Shown here in pieces: positions 1-6,506 of a stretch of DNA of 64,000 nt. The position numbers and the translations under genes were made by a program. Each line of letters begins with the position of its first letter. The first letter of the stretch is position 1. This stretch comes from Avichristensenella sp031549105 (GTDB lineage Bacteria > Bacillota > Clostridia > Christensenellales > Aristaeellaceae). The notes below the pieces were generated by a model. It had not been told where the DNA came from, ran no database searches, and saw only the letters and a list, made by a program, of their open reading frames with translations. Where the stretch lies: assembly GCA_031549105.1 (NCBI GenBank), contig JAVBQK010000069.1, forward strand, positions 65,023 through 129,022, given 5' to 3'.

Positions 1-62
1 GGGTGGAAACAGGCGACAGCGGCGATCTGGGTACGGGTGAAGTGGTTATTGTGATCGAGTAA
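1..62 (+). CDS. C-terminal end of an unidentified protein
   Basis: An open frame runs from the window edge to a TAA at 60-62. The last residues read as GTGEVVIVIE, a glycine-rich turn followed by a hydrophobic beta-strand-like tail. The start lies outside the window and the fragment is too short to assign to a family. The following 330 bases carry hairpins and a repeat instead of a gene, which fits this being the end of a transcription unit. Confidence 0.45.
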   Translation, partial: VETGDSGDLGTGEVVIVIE

Positions 63-115
63 GGGTTGGGCGGAGGACGACGGGGCGCCTCCGGCGGCCC
101 AAGGGCTCTGACCCG

Positions 116-242
116 GGTTTTCCTATTGTCGCGGCGCAAGCGCCGCTCTGTAGGAAAACCGACCTGCGGCGCATTTGATTCCGCCACTGGCGGAATGCGC
201 CTCCGGTCCCTTGGGGAACCCGGGAAGGGCTTTGCCCTTTCC
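116..242. other. Cluster of three intergenic hairpins
   Basis: Three inverted repeats follow each other in the gap after the first gene. Arms 116-125 and 151-160 pair perfectly around a GCGGCG/CGCCGC inner stem. A second stem pairs ATTCCGCC with GGCGGAAT inside a GGCGCAT/ATGCGCC outer stem (about 168-204). The third is GGAAGGGC/GCCCTTTCC at about 223-242. None has a clear U-tract. Probable roles are transcript 3' ends or repeat-derived sequence. No gene was seen between 63 and 394. Confidence 0.5.
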
Positions 243-295
243 AAACCCATGTTGCGCTCACGCGCGGATGGGGGTAGATTAGGTATGTCCCTCCC

Positions 296-385
296 GCCGT
301 GAGGCGAAATGTTGGGTTTCCAAAGGGCAAGGCCCTATGGCGAGCGGTCCAGGGGAGCAGAGCTCCCCTGGCGTTCCCCCCGTCT
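296..385. repeat. Mosaic intergenic palindrome element, copy 1
   Basis: This copy starts with a CGCCGTGAGGCGAAATG end, then a CCAAAGGGC-type stem that is imperfect on its right arm, then a perfect stem of CCAGGGGA and TCCCCTGG (349-370), then GCGTTCCCC. The same order of modules occurs at 12993-13076. It lies immediately after the 3' end of the minus-strand gene 395-598. Known analogues are REP/BIME-type dispersed palindromes; the function here is unknown. Confidence 0.75.
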
Positions 386-394
386 TTCTCTCCC

Positions 395-598
395 CTACTC
401 GCGCTTACGCGCCTCTTCCGCTTCCTCGTCTACCTGGGGCATGTGGATCGCGTAGAGGCCCGCATATGCCTCGGCGGCAGTTTCGTCCATTACCGGCGCA
501 GGGGCGATGCCCGTGCACTCGGCAGCGGAAACGGTGTTTTCAATGTCGTAGATGGGCTCGCGCGGCGGCTTGCGGTCCTTGCGTGGGTTCTTGGCCAT
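395..598 (-). CDS. Small acidic hypothetical protein, 67 aa
   Basis: The start codon at 598 is preceded by a very strong ribosome binding site (AGGAGGG, 6 bases upstream), which makes this short frame credible. The N-terminus is basic and proline-rich (KNPRKDRKPPREP), followed by YDIENTVSAAECTG and an acidic tail. There is no signal peptide or membrane segment, so it is probably cytosolic. It resembles short uncharacterised proteins seen in Clostridia, judged by general appearance only. It is transcribed divergently from the DUF975 gene and shares the 143-base gap with it. No function is proposed. Confidence 0.7.
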   Translation of the reverse strand: MAKNPRKDRKPPREPIYDIENTVSAAECTGIAPAPVMDETAAEAYAGLYAIHMPQVDEEAEEARKRE

Positions 599-636
599 AC
601 AAATCCCTCCTGTGCGTTTTCTATAGCATGTGACGA

Positions 637-715
637 ACGGACCGGAAATATCATCTCTGAGACAGCGTAAGAGACAATTTAGCGGCGCGAACTTGCAAAG
701 CCGCTACGGACCGGA
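637..715. promoter_or_regulatory. Duplicated ACGGACCGGA site and inverted repeat in a divergent promoter region
   Basis: The ten-base sequence ACGGACCGGA, itself close to a CGG-N-CCG palindrome, occurs at 637-646 and again at 706-715. The second copy directly abuts the -10 box of the plus-strand promoter. The first lies where the -35 of a minus-strand promoter for the 67-aa gene would fall. A separate inverted repeat, AGCGGC (681-686) and GCCGCT (700-705), brackets the plus -35 box. This arrangement suggests a shared operator; the binding protein is unknown. Confidence 0.4.
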
Positions 716-721
716 TATAGT
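693..721 (+). promoter_or_regulatory. Sigma-A type promoter of the DUF975 gene
   Basis: TTGCAA (693-698), a 17-base spacer and TATAGT (716-721). The predicted transcript start falls only a few bases before the GGAGGTG ribosome binding site, so the leader would be very short. Confidence 0.6.
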
Positions 722-741
722 TTGCTATGGAGGTGTTTGCC

Positions 742-1365
742 ATGTATGTGATGCGGGAAAGGGCGCAGATCAAGGAAGCCGCAAAGGAGCGGCTTGCGCG
801 GGTGCGCGGTCAGTCGATTGGCGTGTATGTTGTCTATACGGTGCTTGTGTATGCACTGACGGGTATGACGCTGGGCATCGGAGCGTTGCTGGTGATGCCT
901 CCGCTGCTGATCGGCCTTACGTATTTCTTCATGGGCGTGTGGCGCGGCAACAACCCGCCGTTTGAGACGCTGTTTAGCGGCTTTTATCGGTACCTGCAGT
1001 CGCTCGTGGCGATCCTGTGGCGGTATCTGTTCACGTTCCTTTGGAGCCTGCTGCTGGTGATCCCCGGGATCATCAAGAGTATGGCGTACTCGATGACGCC
1101 TTACCTGGTCGCAGATTATCCAGATTTGGACGCCCGTCGGGCGCTCAAAATATCCATGGCCATCACCGATGGCCATAAAATGGAAATATTTGTTATGTAT
1201 CTGAGCTTCGCTGGCTGGATGGTTCTCAGCATGTTTACGCTTGAAATCCTGCATCTGGTATACGTCGGTCCATATATGGAGACAGCGATGGCCGGCCTAT
1301 ACGACGAATTGCTCGCCGATGCGCTGGACCGCCGCGTGATCACCGAGGCGGATCTGCGCGGCTGA
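742..1365 (+). CDS. DUF975 family integral membrane protein
   Basis: A 207-aa protein with about five hydrophobic segments, for example around residues 25-45, 50-70, 95-115 and 150-180. The pattern, including the IPGIIKSMAYSMTPYLVAD stretch, is typical of DUF975 proteins, which are polytopic membrane proteins of unknown function in Bacillota. The ATG at 742 was preferred to the upstream ATG at 727 because the upstream one overlaps the GGAGGTG ribosome binding site that serves 742. It is monocistronic, with its own promoter and a strong terminator. Family assignment is by sequence feel. Confidence 0.8.
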   Translation: MYVMRERAQIKEAAKERLARVRGQSIGVYVVYTVLVYALTGMTLGIGALLVMPPLLIGLTYFFMGVWRGNNPPFETLFSGFYRYLQSLVAILWRYLFTFLWSLLLVIPGIIKSMAYSMTPYLVADYPDLDARRALKISMAITDGHKMEIFVMYLSFAGWMVLSMFTLEILHLVYVGPYMETAMAGLYDELLADALDRRVITEADLRG

Positions 1366-1394
1366 TTCTACCCTTTATATATATATAGCACTGC

Positions 1395-1430
1395 CAGCCG
1401 GTTTTGCGCTCCGCATACCGGCTGTTTTTT
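1395..1430 (+). terminator. Intrinsic terminator after the DUF975 gene
   Basis: Perfect arms CAGCCGG (1395-1401) and CCGGCTG (1418-1424) are followed by six T residues. Confidence 0.85.
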
Positions 1431-1504
1431 GTGGCCTGGACGTAAACATAAAGCTGCCGCGCCATGCAGGATTTTGTTAGAAATCCTTACCTCTTTCCTA
1501 GCGA

Positions 1505-1534
1505 TTGACGCACACAGGGTTTTTGTGATACGAT
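1505..1534 (+). promoter_or_regulatory. Sigma-A type promoter of yebC
   Basis: TTGACG (1505-1510), an 18-base spacer and TACGAT (1529-1534), 37 bases before the yebC start codon. Confidence 0.6.
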
Positions 1535-1570
1535 ATAAAGTAAGGTATTGTAAAGTAGGGAGGCTATTCC

Positions 1571-2320
1571 ATGTCAGGGCATTCGAAATGGGCTAACATT
1601 AAACATAAAAAAGGCAAGGCGGACGCCGCGCGGGGTAAGATATTCACCAAGATTGGCCGGGAGATTGCCATCGCCGTACGCGAGGGCGGTTCCGACCCCG
1701 CCGTGAACGGCAAACTGCGCGATATCGTGCTCAAGGCAAAGGCCAATAACATGCCCAACGACAACATTGCCCGCTCAATTAAAAAAGCCGCGGGCGAAAT
1801 GGGGAACATTTCGTACGAAGAAATCGCCTATGAAGGATACGCAGCGGGTGGTCTGGCCGTTATCGTGGAGTGCGTCACCGATAACCGCAACCGCACTGCT
1901 TCCGATATCCGCCATTATTTCGACAAATTCGGCGGCAACCTGGGCGCGACCGGCTCGGTCGGCTGGATGTTCGACCGCAAGGGCCTGCTTGTCGTCGACC
2001 GGAAGCCCGGCATGGACGAGGACGAGATGCTGCTGCTCGCGCTGGAAGCCGGCGCATCCGACATGGAAGCGCTGGAAGATGCGTTTGAGGTATTCTGCGA
2101 GGTGGCGGATTTTGCCACCGTGCGTGACGCACTGGAGACAGAGGGCTGCACATTCCTATCCGCAGAGCTGACGCGCGTGCCGCAGAACACCTCCGCCATC
2201 ACCGACCCGGAAACGCTGGAGAAAATCTACAAGATGATGGAAGCGTTGGACGACATGGACGATGTGCAGAATGTTTATCACAACGGAGATCTGCCCGAGG
2301 AGGAGGACGAGGAAGACTGA
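1571..2320 (+). CDS. yebC: YebC/PmpR family protein
   Basis: A 249-aa member of the widely conserved YebC/PmpR (TACO1-like) family. It opens with the diagnostic MSGHSKWANIKHKKGK signature and shows the three-domain pattern: GKIFTKIGREI near residue 25, NNMPNDNIARSIKKA near 62-76, and YEGYAAGGLAVIVECVTDNR. Members were described as DNA-binding regulators, and more recent work links the family to translation of difficult sequences on ribosomes. The start at 1571 has AGGGAGG 7 bases upstream. The C-terminus ends in a very acidic EEEDEED tail. No ruvC is adjacent, unlike in many genomes. Confidence 0.95.
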   Translation: MSGHSKWANIKHKKGKADAARGKIFTKIGREIAIAVREGGSDPAVNGKLRDIVLKAKANNMPNDNIARSIKKAAGEMGNISYEEIAYEGYAAGGLAVIVECVTDNRNRTASDIRHYFDKFGGNLGATGSVGWMFDRKGLLVVDRKPGMDEDEMLLLALEAGASDMEALEDAFEVFCEVADFATVRDALETEGCTFLSAELTRVPQNTSAITDPETLEKIYKMMEALDDMDDVQNVYHNGDLPEEEDEED

Positions 2321-2395
2321 ATTTTCTTGCGATGAGCCTATACTTCTGGTATGATGTCAATGCCTTTGAGGCGTAAATGAGGAGGAAAACCCGCA

Positions 2396-3664
2396 ATGAC
2401 CAAAAAAATATGCCTATTGACCCTCGTGCTGACGCTGCTGGTTTCGTCCGTAGCTGTCGCGGAGGTGACGAACCGCGATATGCAGCTGATGGGCGGCGTC
2501 GTGGTATCCAATGCAACTGACTCGTTCTTCTTCGCTCCAATGGAGGAAGGCGTTACCAACCACTGGGGCCTGTACGCGCTGAGCAAGGCCGCTTCCGGCC
2601 CGATCGTGACGATCACCAGCGGGTACCCGGCGCGCCTGGTGCAGGCGAGTGATACGACGGTCTACTTCTTCGGCTACTCGGACGCCGATCGTACGGTGCA
2701 CGAGCTGTACTCCGTGGATATCGCCACCGGTACGGCCAACTCCACGCCTCTCTTGACCGATGTCGCCTCCGCATTCGTCGGCGACGATGACAACACGTTC
2801 CTCTATGTCACCAAGGCCGATCCCTACACGCTGCACAGCTATGACCTGTCCGCGCAGAAGTCCACCAAGATCAAGGACATGAGCGGCAGCAAGAAGAAAA
2901 TCTACGACGCCATTGTCTACAAGGGCAAGACGTACTTTGTTACCAAGACTGATTCCGGCAGCGAGGATGCGTACGAGTATCACCCGGAGAGCGGCAAGGC
3001 CACCAACCTGGATGTGCCCAGCCCCAAGGCGCTTACCAGCGTCCTCTATGAGGGCTACCGCCTCTATGGCACCGATGCCCAGGCCACGCGTGTATACGCG
3101 ATGAAGCTGGGTAGCAAGTCTTCCACGCAGATCAGCCAGAAATACCCCATCAGCCTGGGCAGCCCCCGCTTTGGCGAAGCAATCTACGTCTATGACGGCG
3201 ATGGCAACCGCATCATCCGCTACCCGCTGGACGGCTCGGCTGAGAGCAGCATCCAGCCGGACGACGGCAACGTGCTCACCCGCATGGTAATGGGCGGCAA
3301 CCAGGATGAGCTGCTCCTGCTGACCGCCACCTCCGTGTGCTCGGTGAGGCCGGACCTGTCGTCGCAGACCAAGCTGTTTGACTTCACCATCGGCGGCCAG
3401 ATGTGGAACTATGTCGTTCCGGCCGGCAACAACATCCTGGTGATGGGCTATGGCCCGGAAACGCTGACCCACGCCTCCAACATGATGCCCACCGGCGTCT
3501 ACGCGTTTGACCGCTCGGGCAATCTGCTCTTTGGCTATCCCAGCTACGATCCCGAAGCCGAGTCGGCTACCGCCGCGAATGACGGCCAGGTCCACCTGCC
3601 CGAAGGCCTTGGCAGCGTGCCGGTGGACGAGCATGAGGAAGGCGAGACGTATTTCGTGTTCTAA
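2396..3664 (+). CDS. Secreted beta-propeller-like protein of unknown function
   Basis: A 422-aa protein with an N-terminal signal peptide (KK, hydrophobic core LLTLVLTLLVSSV, cleavage near AVAE) and no lipobox cysteine, so it is probably released outside the membrane. The mature part is made of short repeats of the type VYFFGYSDA, LYSVDIATG, VYAMKLGSK, IIRYPLDGS and VYAFDRSG, which read as successive propeller blades similar to DUF5050-type or YncE-like sequences. The start has a GAGGAGG site 12-18 bases upstream. A strong terminator follows. It lies 75 bases after yebC and might be co-transcribed with it. Substrate unknown. Confidence 0.75.
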   Translation: MTKKICLLTLVLTLLVSSVAVAEVTNRDMQLMGGVVVSNATDSFFFAPMEEGVTNHWGLYALSKAASGPIVTITSGYPARLVQASDTTVYFFGYSDADRTVHELYSVDIATGTANSTPLLTDVASAFVGDDDNTFLYVTKADPYTLHSYDLSAQKSTKIKDMSGSKKKIYDAIVYKGKTYFVTKTDSGSEDAYEYHPESGKATNLDVPSPKALTSVLYEGYRLYGTDAQATRVYAMKLGSKSSTQISQKYPISLGSPRFGEAIYVYDGDGNRIIRYPLDGSAESSIQPDDGNVLTRMVMGGNQDELLLLTATSVCSVRPDLSSQTKLFDFTIGGQMWNYVVPAGNNILVMGYGPETLTHASNMMPTGVYAFDRSGNLLFGYPSYDPEAESATAANDGQVHLPEGLGSVPVDEHEEGETYFVF

Positions 3665-3670
3665 GAGACG

Positions 3671-3732
3671 GGAGGACGCCAGGGGGACTTTGTCCCCCTG
3701 GACCCCCTACCAAAGGGCATTGCCCTTTGGTA
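3671..3732. repeat. Mosaic intergenic palindrome element, copy 2a
   Basis: Two perfect palindromes sit side by side: CCAGGGGGAC/GTCCCCCTGG at 3679-3701 and CCAAAGGGC/GCCCTTTGG at 3710-3730, joined by ACCCCCTA. These are the same two modules as at 13019-13070, in the opposite orientation. Confidence 0.8.
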
Positions 3733-3733
3733 A

Positions 3734-3766
3734 CCCAACACTGCTCACGCAGGGGTTGGGTTTTTT
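3734..3766 (+). terminator. Intrinsic terminator after the secreted propeller gene
   Basis: CCCAAC (3734-3739) pairs with GTTGGG (3755-3760), with TGC/GCA inside the loop, followed by six T residues. It abuts the palindrome repeat and may be a specialised version of the repeat end, which elsewhere reads TGTTGGGTTT. Confidence 0.8.
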
Positions 3767-3815
3767 GTTTGTACAGCATTACCAGATCCTTGAACCCTCG
3801 CGTGAGCGAAGTCGG

Positions 3816-3866
3816 AGGTCCAGGAGGCGTGCCTCCTGGCGGGGTCCAGGGGCAGAGCCCCTGGCG
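3816..3866. repeat. Mosaic intergenic palindrome element, copy 2b
   Basis: Two more modules of the family: CCAGGAGGC/GCCTCCTGG at 3820-3839 and CCAGGGGC/GCCCCTGG at 3846-3864, joined by CGGGGT and flanked by GTCGGAGGT and GCGTCTC. Together with copy 2a they form a nearly symmetrical pair around the terminator. Confidence 0.8.
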
Positions 3867-3938
3867 TCTCCTTTTTCATCTCTCAACTTGTTAACAAACC
3901 GCCTCCCTTTGTTCATAAAATATTCTTGCATAAATAGC

Positions 3939-3962
3939 AAAAGCCCCCTTTTCACGGGGGGC
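3939..3962 (-). terminator. Probable terminator of the rarA operon
   Basis: Read on the minus strand, a GCCCCC/GGGGGC stem is followed by TTTT. It lies about 45 bases beyond the rarA stop codon. Confidence 0.65.
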
Positions 3963-3985
3963 AAAACGTGCTACAATAGTCTCGG

Positions 3986-4073
3986 CAATGCATGTCAACC
4001 CCTACGGTTAAGCCGACGGACTGCTCCCCTCATGTCCGTTTTCCGTAGCGCTTGATGTGCATTGATCTTTTTT
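3986..4073 (+). ncRNA. Candidate structured RNA antisense to the 3' end of rarA
   Basis: Nested complementary arms are visible on the plus strand. CAATGCATGTCAA (3986-3998) pairs with TTGATGTGCATTG (4052-4064), with a tandem G-U pair. CTACGG (4002-4007) pairs with CCGTAG (4043-4048), and ACGGAC (4016-4021) with GTCCGT (4034-4039). Six T residues follow at 4068-4073. A possible promoter (TTTTCA, 17-base spacer, TACAAT at 3972-3977) stands just upstream. The last 22 or so codons of rarA are encoded on the other strand of the same DNA. It matches no RNA family I recognise; 6S RNA often neighbours rarA in Bacillota, but this fold is too short for 6S. Confidence 0.4.
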
Positions 4074-5384
4074 GCGTTTTATGACATCCGGAAGGCCAGT
4101 GTCTGTCCCCTGGCCGCTGGGGATGTAATAGGTGTGGCCGATTAGGTCTTCGGGCATGTACCGCTGGGGGATCCAGTGGTCGGGATAGTCGTGCGGGTAG
4201 AGATAGTTTTCGCCGTTGCGCTCGCCTTCAGCCGTACCAAGGCGCTCCGCTCCCCGGTAGCTGGTATCGCGCAGGTGTACCGGCACCGCGCCAAAGCCAC
4301 CCTTTTCCGCGTCAGCCATCGCTGCGCCAATCGCCGCAACCACGCTATTGGACTTAGGGCTCATGCACACTGCGATAATCGCCTGCGCGATGGAGAGCTT
4401 GGCCTCCGGCATGCCGACGAACTGTAGCGCCTGTAACGCGGAGACTGCTTGTACCATCGCCATGGGATTGGCAAGGCCTACATCCTCGCTGGCGTGGGCG
4501 ATCAGCCGCCTCACAATGATGCGCGGGTCAACGCCCGCATAAATCATCCGTGCAAACCATGCTAGCGCAGCATCAGCGTCTGATCCGCGCAGGCTTTTAC
4601 AGAATGCAGACAGCATATCGTAATACAGCGATTCATCGCATTGCAGCACTGGCTGCTGGATCGATTCTTCTGCCACTTCCAGCGTAATGTGGATATTGCC
4701 GTCACGGTCGGGCGGGGTTGTAAGTGCGGCAAGCTCAAGCGCGTTATACGCGGAGCGCATGTCGCCATTCGCGACGTGCGCAATATGCAGCAGCGCCTCT
4801 TCATCTGCGAGCACACCCATGCGTGCCAGCCCGCGTTCCCCGTCGCTTAGCGCTGTCCGAAGTCCCATCAATATATCTTCCAATGCCAACGGGTAAAACT
4901 GAAACAGCCGACAACGGCTAACGATTGCCGGTGTCATGGAGACCATCGGGTTTTCCGTCGTGGAGCCGATGAAGCGGATTGTGCCCTTTTCAATGGCCGG
5001 CAGAATCGAATCGCTCTGTGACTTGCTCCAGCGGTGGCATTCATCCAGCAGCAGGTAGGTCGGCTGGCCGTACAGTCGCCTGCGGTTCTCGGCTTCTTCC
5101 AGCACCTTCCGCACGTCCGCCACGCCACTGGTGACAGCGTTCATCTTAGCAAACGCTGCGCTTGTGCTTCCGGCAATTACCGACGCGAGCGTCGTTTTGC
5201 CACAGCCTGGCGGACCGTAGAAGATGCAGCTAGTCAGCCTATCCGCCTGAATTGCGCGGCGAAGCAGGCGTCCCTCGCCTACCAGGTGCCCCTGGCCGAT
5301 GAACTCATCCAGCGTGCGTGCGCGCATGCGGTCCGCCAGCGGTGCGTCATTTGGCCGGGCGGCAAACGAAAACAGATCGTCCAT
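4008..5384 (-). CDS. rarA: Replication-associated recombination protein A (AAA+ ATPase)
   Basis: A 458-aa RarA/MgsA/WRNIP1-type ATPase that acts at stalled replication forks. It shows DLFSFA near the N-terminus, RTLDEFIGQGHLVG, Walker A GPPGCGKTT (about residues 57-65), a Walker B region LLLDECHRWSKSQ (the usual form is DEIHRFNKAQ), sensor 1 FIGSTTENP, and an SRCRLFQF arginine-finger region. The C-terminal part contains NYLYPHDYPDHW, typical of the family. The ATG at 5384 was chosen because GGGGAGG stands 6 bases upstream; a longer frame exists to 5510 but would run across the two parS sites. The extreme C-terminus is longer and more polar than usual and overlaps the candidate RNA. Confidence 0.95.
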   Translation of the reverse strand: MDDLFSFAARPNDAPLADRMRARTLDEFIGQGHLVGEGRLLRRAIQADRLTSCIFYGPPGCGKTTLASVIAGSTSAAFAKMNAVTSGVADVRKVLEEAENRRRLYGQPTYLLLDECHRWSKSQSDSILPAIEKGTIRFIGSTTENPMVSMTPAIVSRCRLFQFYPLALEDILMGLRTALSDGERGLARMGVLADEEALLHIAHVANGDMRSAYNALELAALTTPPDRDGNIHITLEVAEESIQQPVLQCDESLYYDMLSAFCKSLRGSDADAALAWFARMIYAGVDPRIIVRRLIAHASEDVGLANPMAMVQAVSALQALQFVGMPEAKLSIAQAIIAVCMSPKSNSVVAAIGAAMADAEKGGFGAVPVHLRDTSYRGAERLGTAEGERNGENYLYPHDYPDHWIPQRYMPEDLIGHTYYIPSGQGTDTGLPDVIKRKKDQCTSSATENGHEGSSPSA

Positions 5385-5399
5385 AGATCCTCCCCAAAA

Positions 5400-5415
5400 T
5401 GTTCCACGTGAAACA
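5400..5415. promoter_or_regulatory. parS site 1 (ParB binding site)
   Basis: TGTTCCACGTGAAACA, 16 bases, matches the bacterial parS consensus TGTTNCACGTGAAACA exactly. It lies in the rarA leader, 16 bases before the start codon. The central CACGTG and the TGTT/AACA ends are intact. Confidence 0.88.
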
Positions 5416-5437
5416 ATTCTCTCCAGCTCCGCCAAAA

Positions 5438-5453
5438 TGTTCCACGTGGAACA
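5438..5453. promoter_or_regulatory. parS site 2 (ParB binding site)
   Basis: TGTTCCACGTGGAACA, a perfect 16-base palindrome that fits the parS consensus with one change. Its centre is 38 bases from that of site 1. It lies between the small membrane protein gene and rarA. Confidence 0.87.
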
Positions 5454-5457
5454 AGCC

Positions 5458-5673
5458 TTACGGTTGCATCTTGCGACTTCCCTTAACGCGAAGGGTGCGC
5501 ACCTGCGCACGATGGCGGTAGAGCGATACCGCTGCCATGACGCCCATAAATCCCGTTATCAGCAGCATCAGCGGTAGACGCGGATGGTCTACCTGATTTG
5601 CCAGCGCTGTCACCAGCAGGCAAAGCGCTGTCAGAAAAAGCAGCTCGTTCGTGACCCGATTTGTCTTTGGCAT
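5458..5673 (-). CDS. Small two-span membrane protein, 71 aa
   Basis: The protein has two hydrophobic segments (ELLFLTALCLLVTALA at about 9-25 and LMLLITGFMGVMAAVSLY at about 35-52) and a basic tail (HRAQVRTLRVKGSRK), which predicts a cytoplasmic C-terminus. A modest AAAGGGG site precedes the ATG. It starts 12 bases after the stop of the PHP phosphatase gene, so it belongs to the same minus-strand operon. No family was recognised. Confidence 0.6.
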   Translation of the reverse strand: MPKTNRVTNELLFLTALCLLVTALANQVDHPRLPLMLLITGFMGVMAAVSLYRHRAQVRTLRVKGSRKMQP

Positions 5674-5685
5674 ACAGTTGCCCCT

Positions 5686-6495
5686 TTACAGCAGAATGGG
5701 GATTGGCCTTCTCGCATCAAAAGTCAGCGCATATTTGAAGCCACACTCTTTCGCCAGTTCCCGCGCATCATCCAACCATCTTCCGACAGCCTCCGGCGTA
5801 TGCGCGTCCGAACCAAGCGTAACAAACTCACCGCCCAACTCATGGAACCGTGTCAAAAGCTCGCGGTCGGGCAAGCACTCCCCCATTGTTCTGCGACCAG
5901 AGGTATTGATCTCAAGCGCCTTGCCGCCCTCCGCAAGGCGGCGAAACAACGCATCAAGCGCATCTGGCGCGTGATGAAAGCGGAGCGGACGCTCCAGCGG
6001 CGGATACGGCGCAAACTTCGCACAGTAGCCCAGATGCGCTATCGAATCGTACTCCGATGGGTCCCAGGCAAGTGCCGACTCAAGCTTGGACTCCACATAA
6101 CGCCGGTAAAAATCATTCTGCTCCCTTTCCTCAAAGAAACCGGGGAAATATGGGTCGGCATTGTCGATCAGGTGCAGCGATAAAAGCCTGAAGTCTAGCG
6201 GCAATGAAAAGTGCCACGCTTTGATCTCATCCCGGCAGAGAGGATTGTCGCCGATCTCAATACCCGCGCGGATGACAAGCGAGGGAAACGTTTCCCGTGC
6301 ACGCGTGATGTCCGCAAGCCAGTCCCCCGGCACAGGTGGCACATTGCAGCTAGATTCCGGATGACCAAACTCCGTGTGGTCCGTGATGCAAATCTCCGAA
6401 AGACCCGCGGCAAGTGCCGCCTCACAAAGCGTGTCGATCGTCATCTCGCAATCCATGGAGTGACGGGTGTGCAGGTGGTAGTCAAACCGATACAT
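5686..6495 (-). CDS. PHP-domain phosphatase, histidinol-phosphatase (HisK/HisJ) type
   Basis: A 269-aa PHP-superfamily metallophosphatase. Metal ligands are visible in order: HLHTRHS near residue 7, ITDHTEFG near 38-45, GIEIG near 78, SLHLID near 110, and LGSDAHTPE near 229-237. The overall length and the histidinol-phosphatase-like layout suggest hydrolysis of L-histidinol phosphate, but no other his gene is near, so a different phosphate ester is possible. The AAGGAGC ribosome binding site is good. The start lies 12 bases after the addA stop, indicating co-transcription. Confidence 0.8.
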   Translation of the reverse strand: MYRFDYHLHTRHSMDCEMTIDTLCEAALAAGLSEICITDHTEFGHPESSCNVPPVPGDWLADITRARETFPSLVIRAGIEIGDNPLCRDEIKAWHFSLPLDFRLLSLHLIDNADPYFPGFFEEREQNDFYRRYVESKLESALAWDPSEYDSIAHLGYCAKFAPYPPLERPLRFHHAPDALDALFRRLAEGGKALEINTSGRRTMGECLPDRELLTRFHELGGEFVTLGSDAHTPEAVGRWLDDARELAKECGFKYALTFDARRPIPILL

Positions 6496-6506
6496 GTGTT
6501 GCTCCT

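Noticed and set aside
2414..3634. Long minus-strand open frame of 406 codons
   Set aside because: It is the exact antisense of the secreted propeller gene and has the His/Arg/Gly-rich composition of a GC-rich shadow frame.
3986..4073. 6S RNA or SRP RNA at the rarA 3' end
   Set aside because: The candidate is under 90 bases, lacks the long rod with central bubble of 6S, and lacks the conserved GGAAGGA-type SRP loop.
5385..5510. N-terminal extension of rarA across the parS sites
   Set aside because: The extension does not resemble RarA, and the ATG at 5384 has a strong ribosome binding site.
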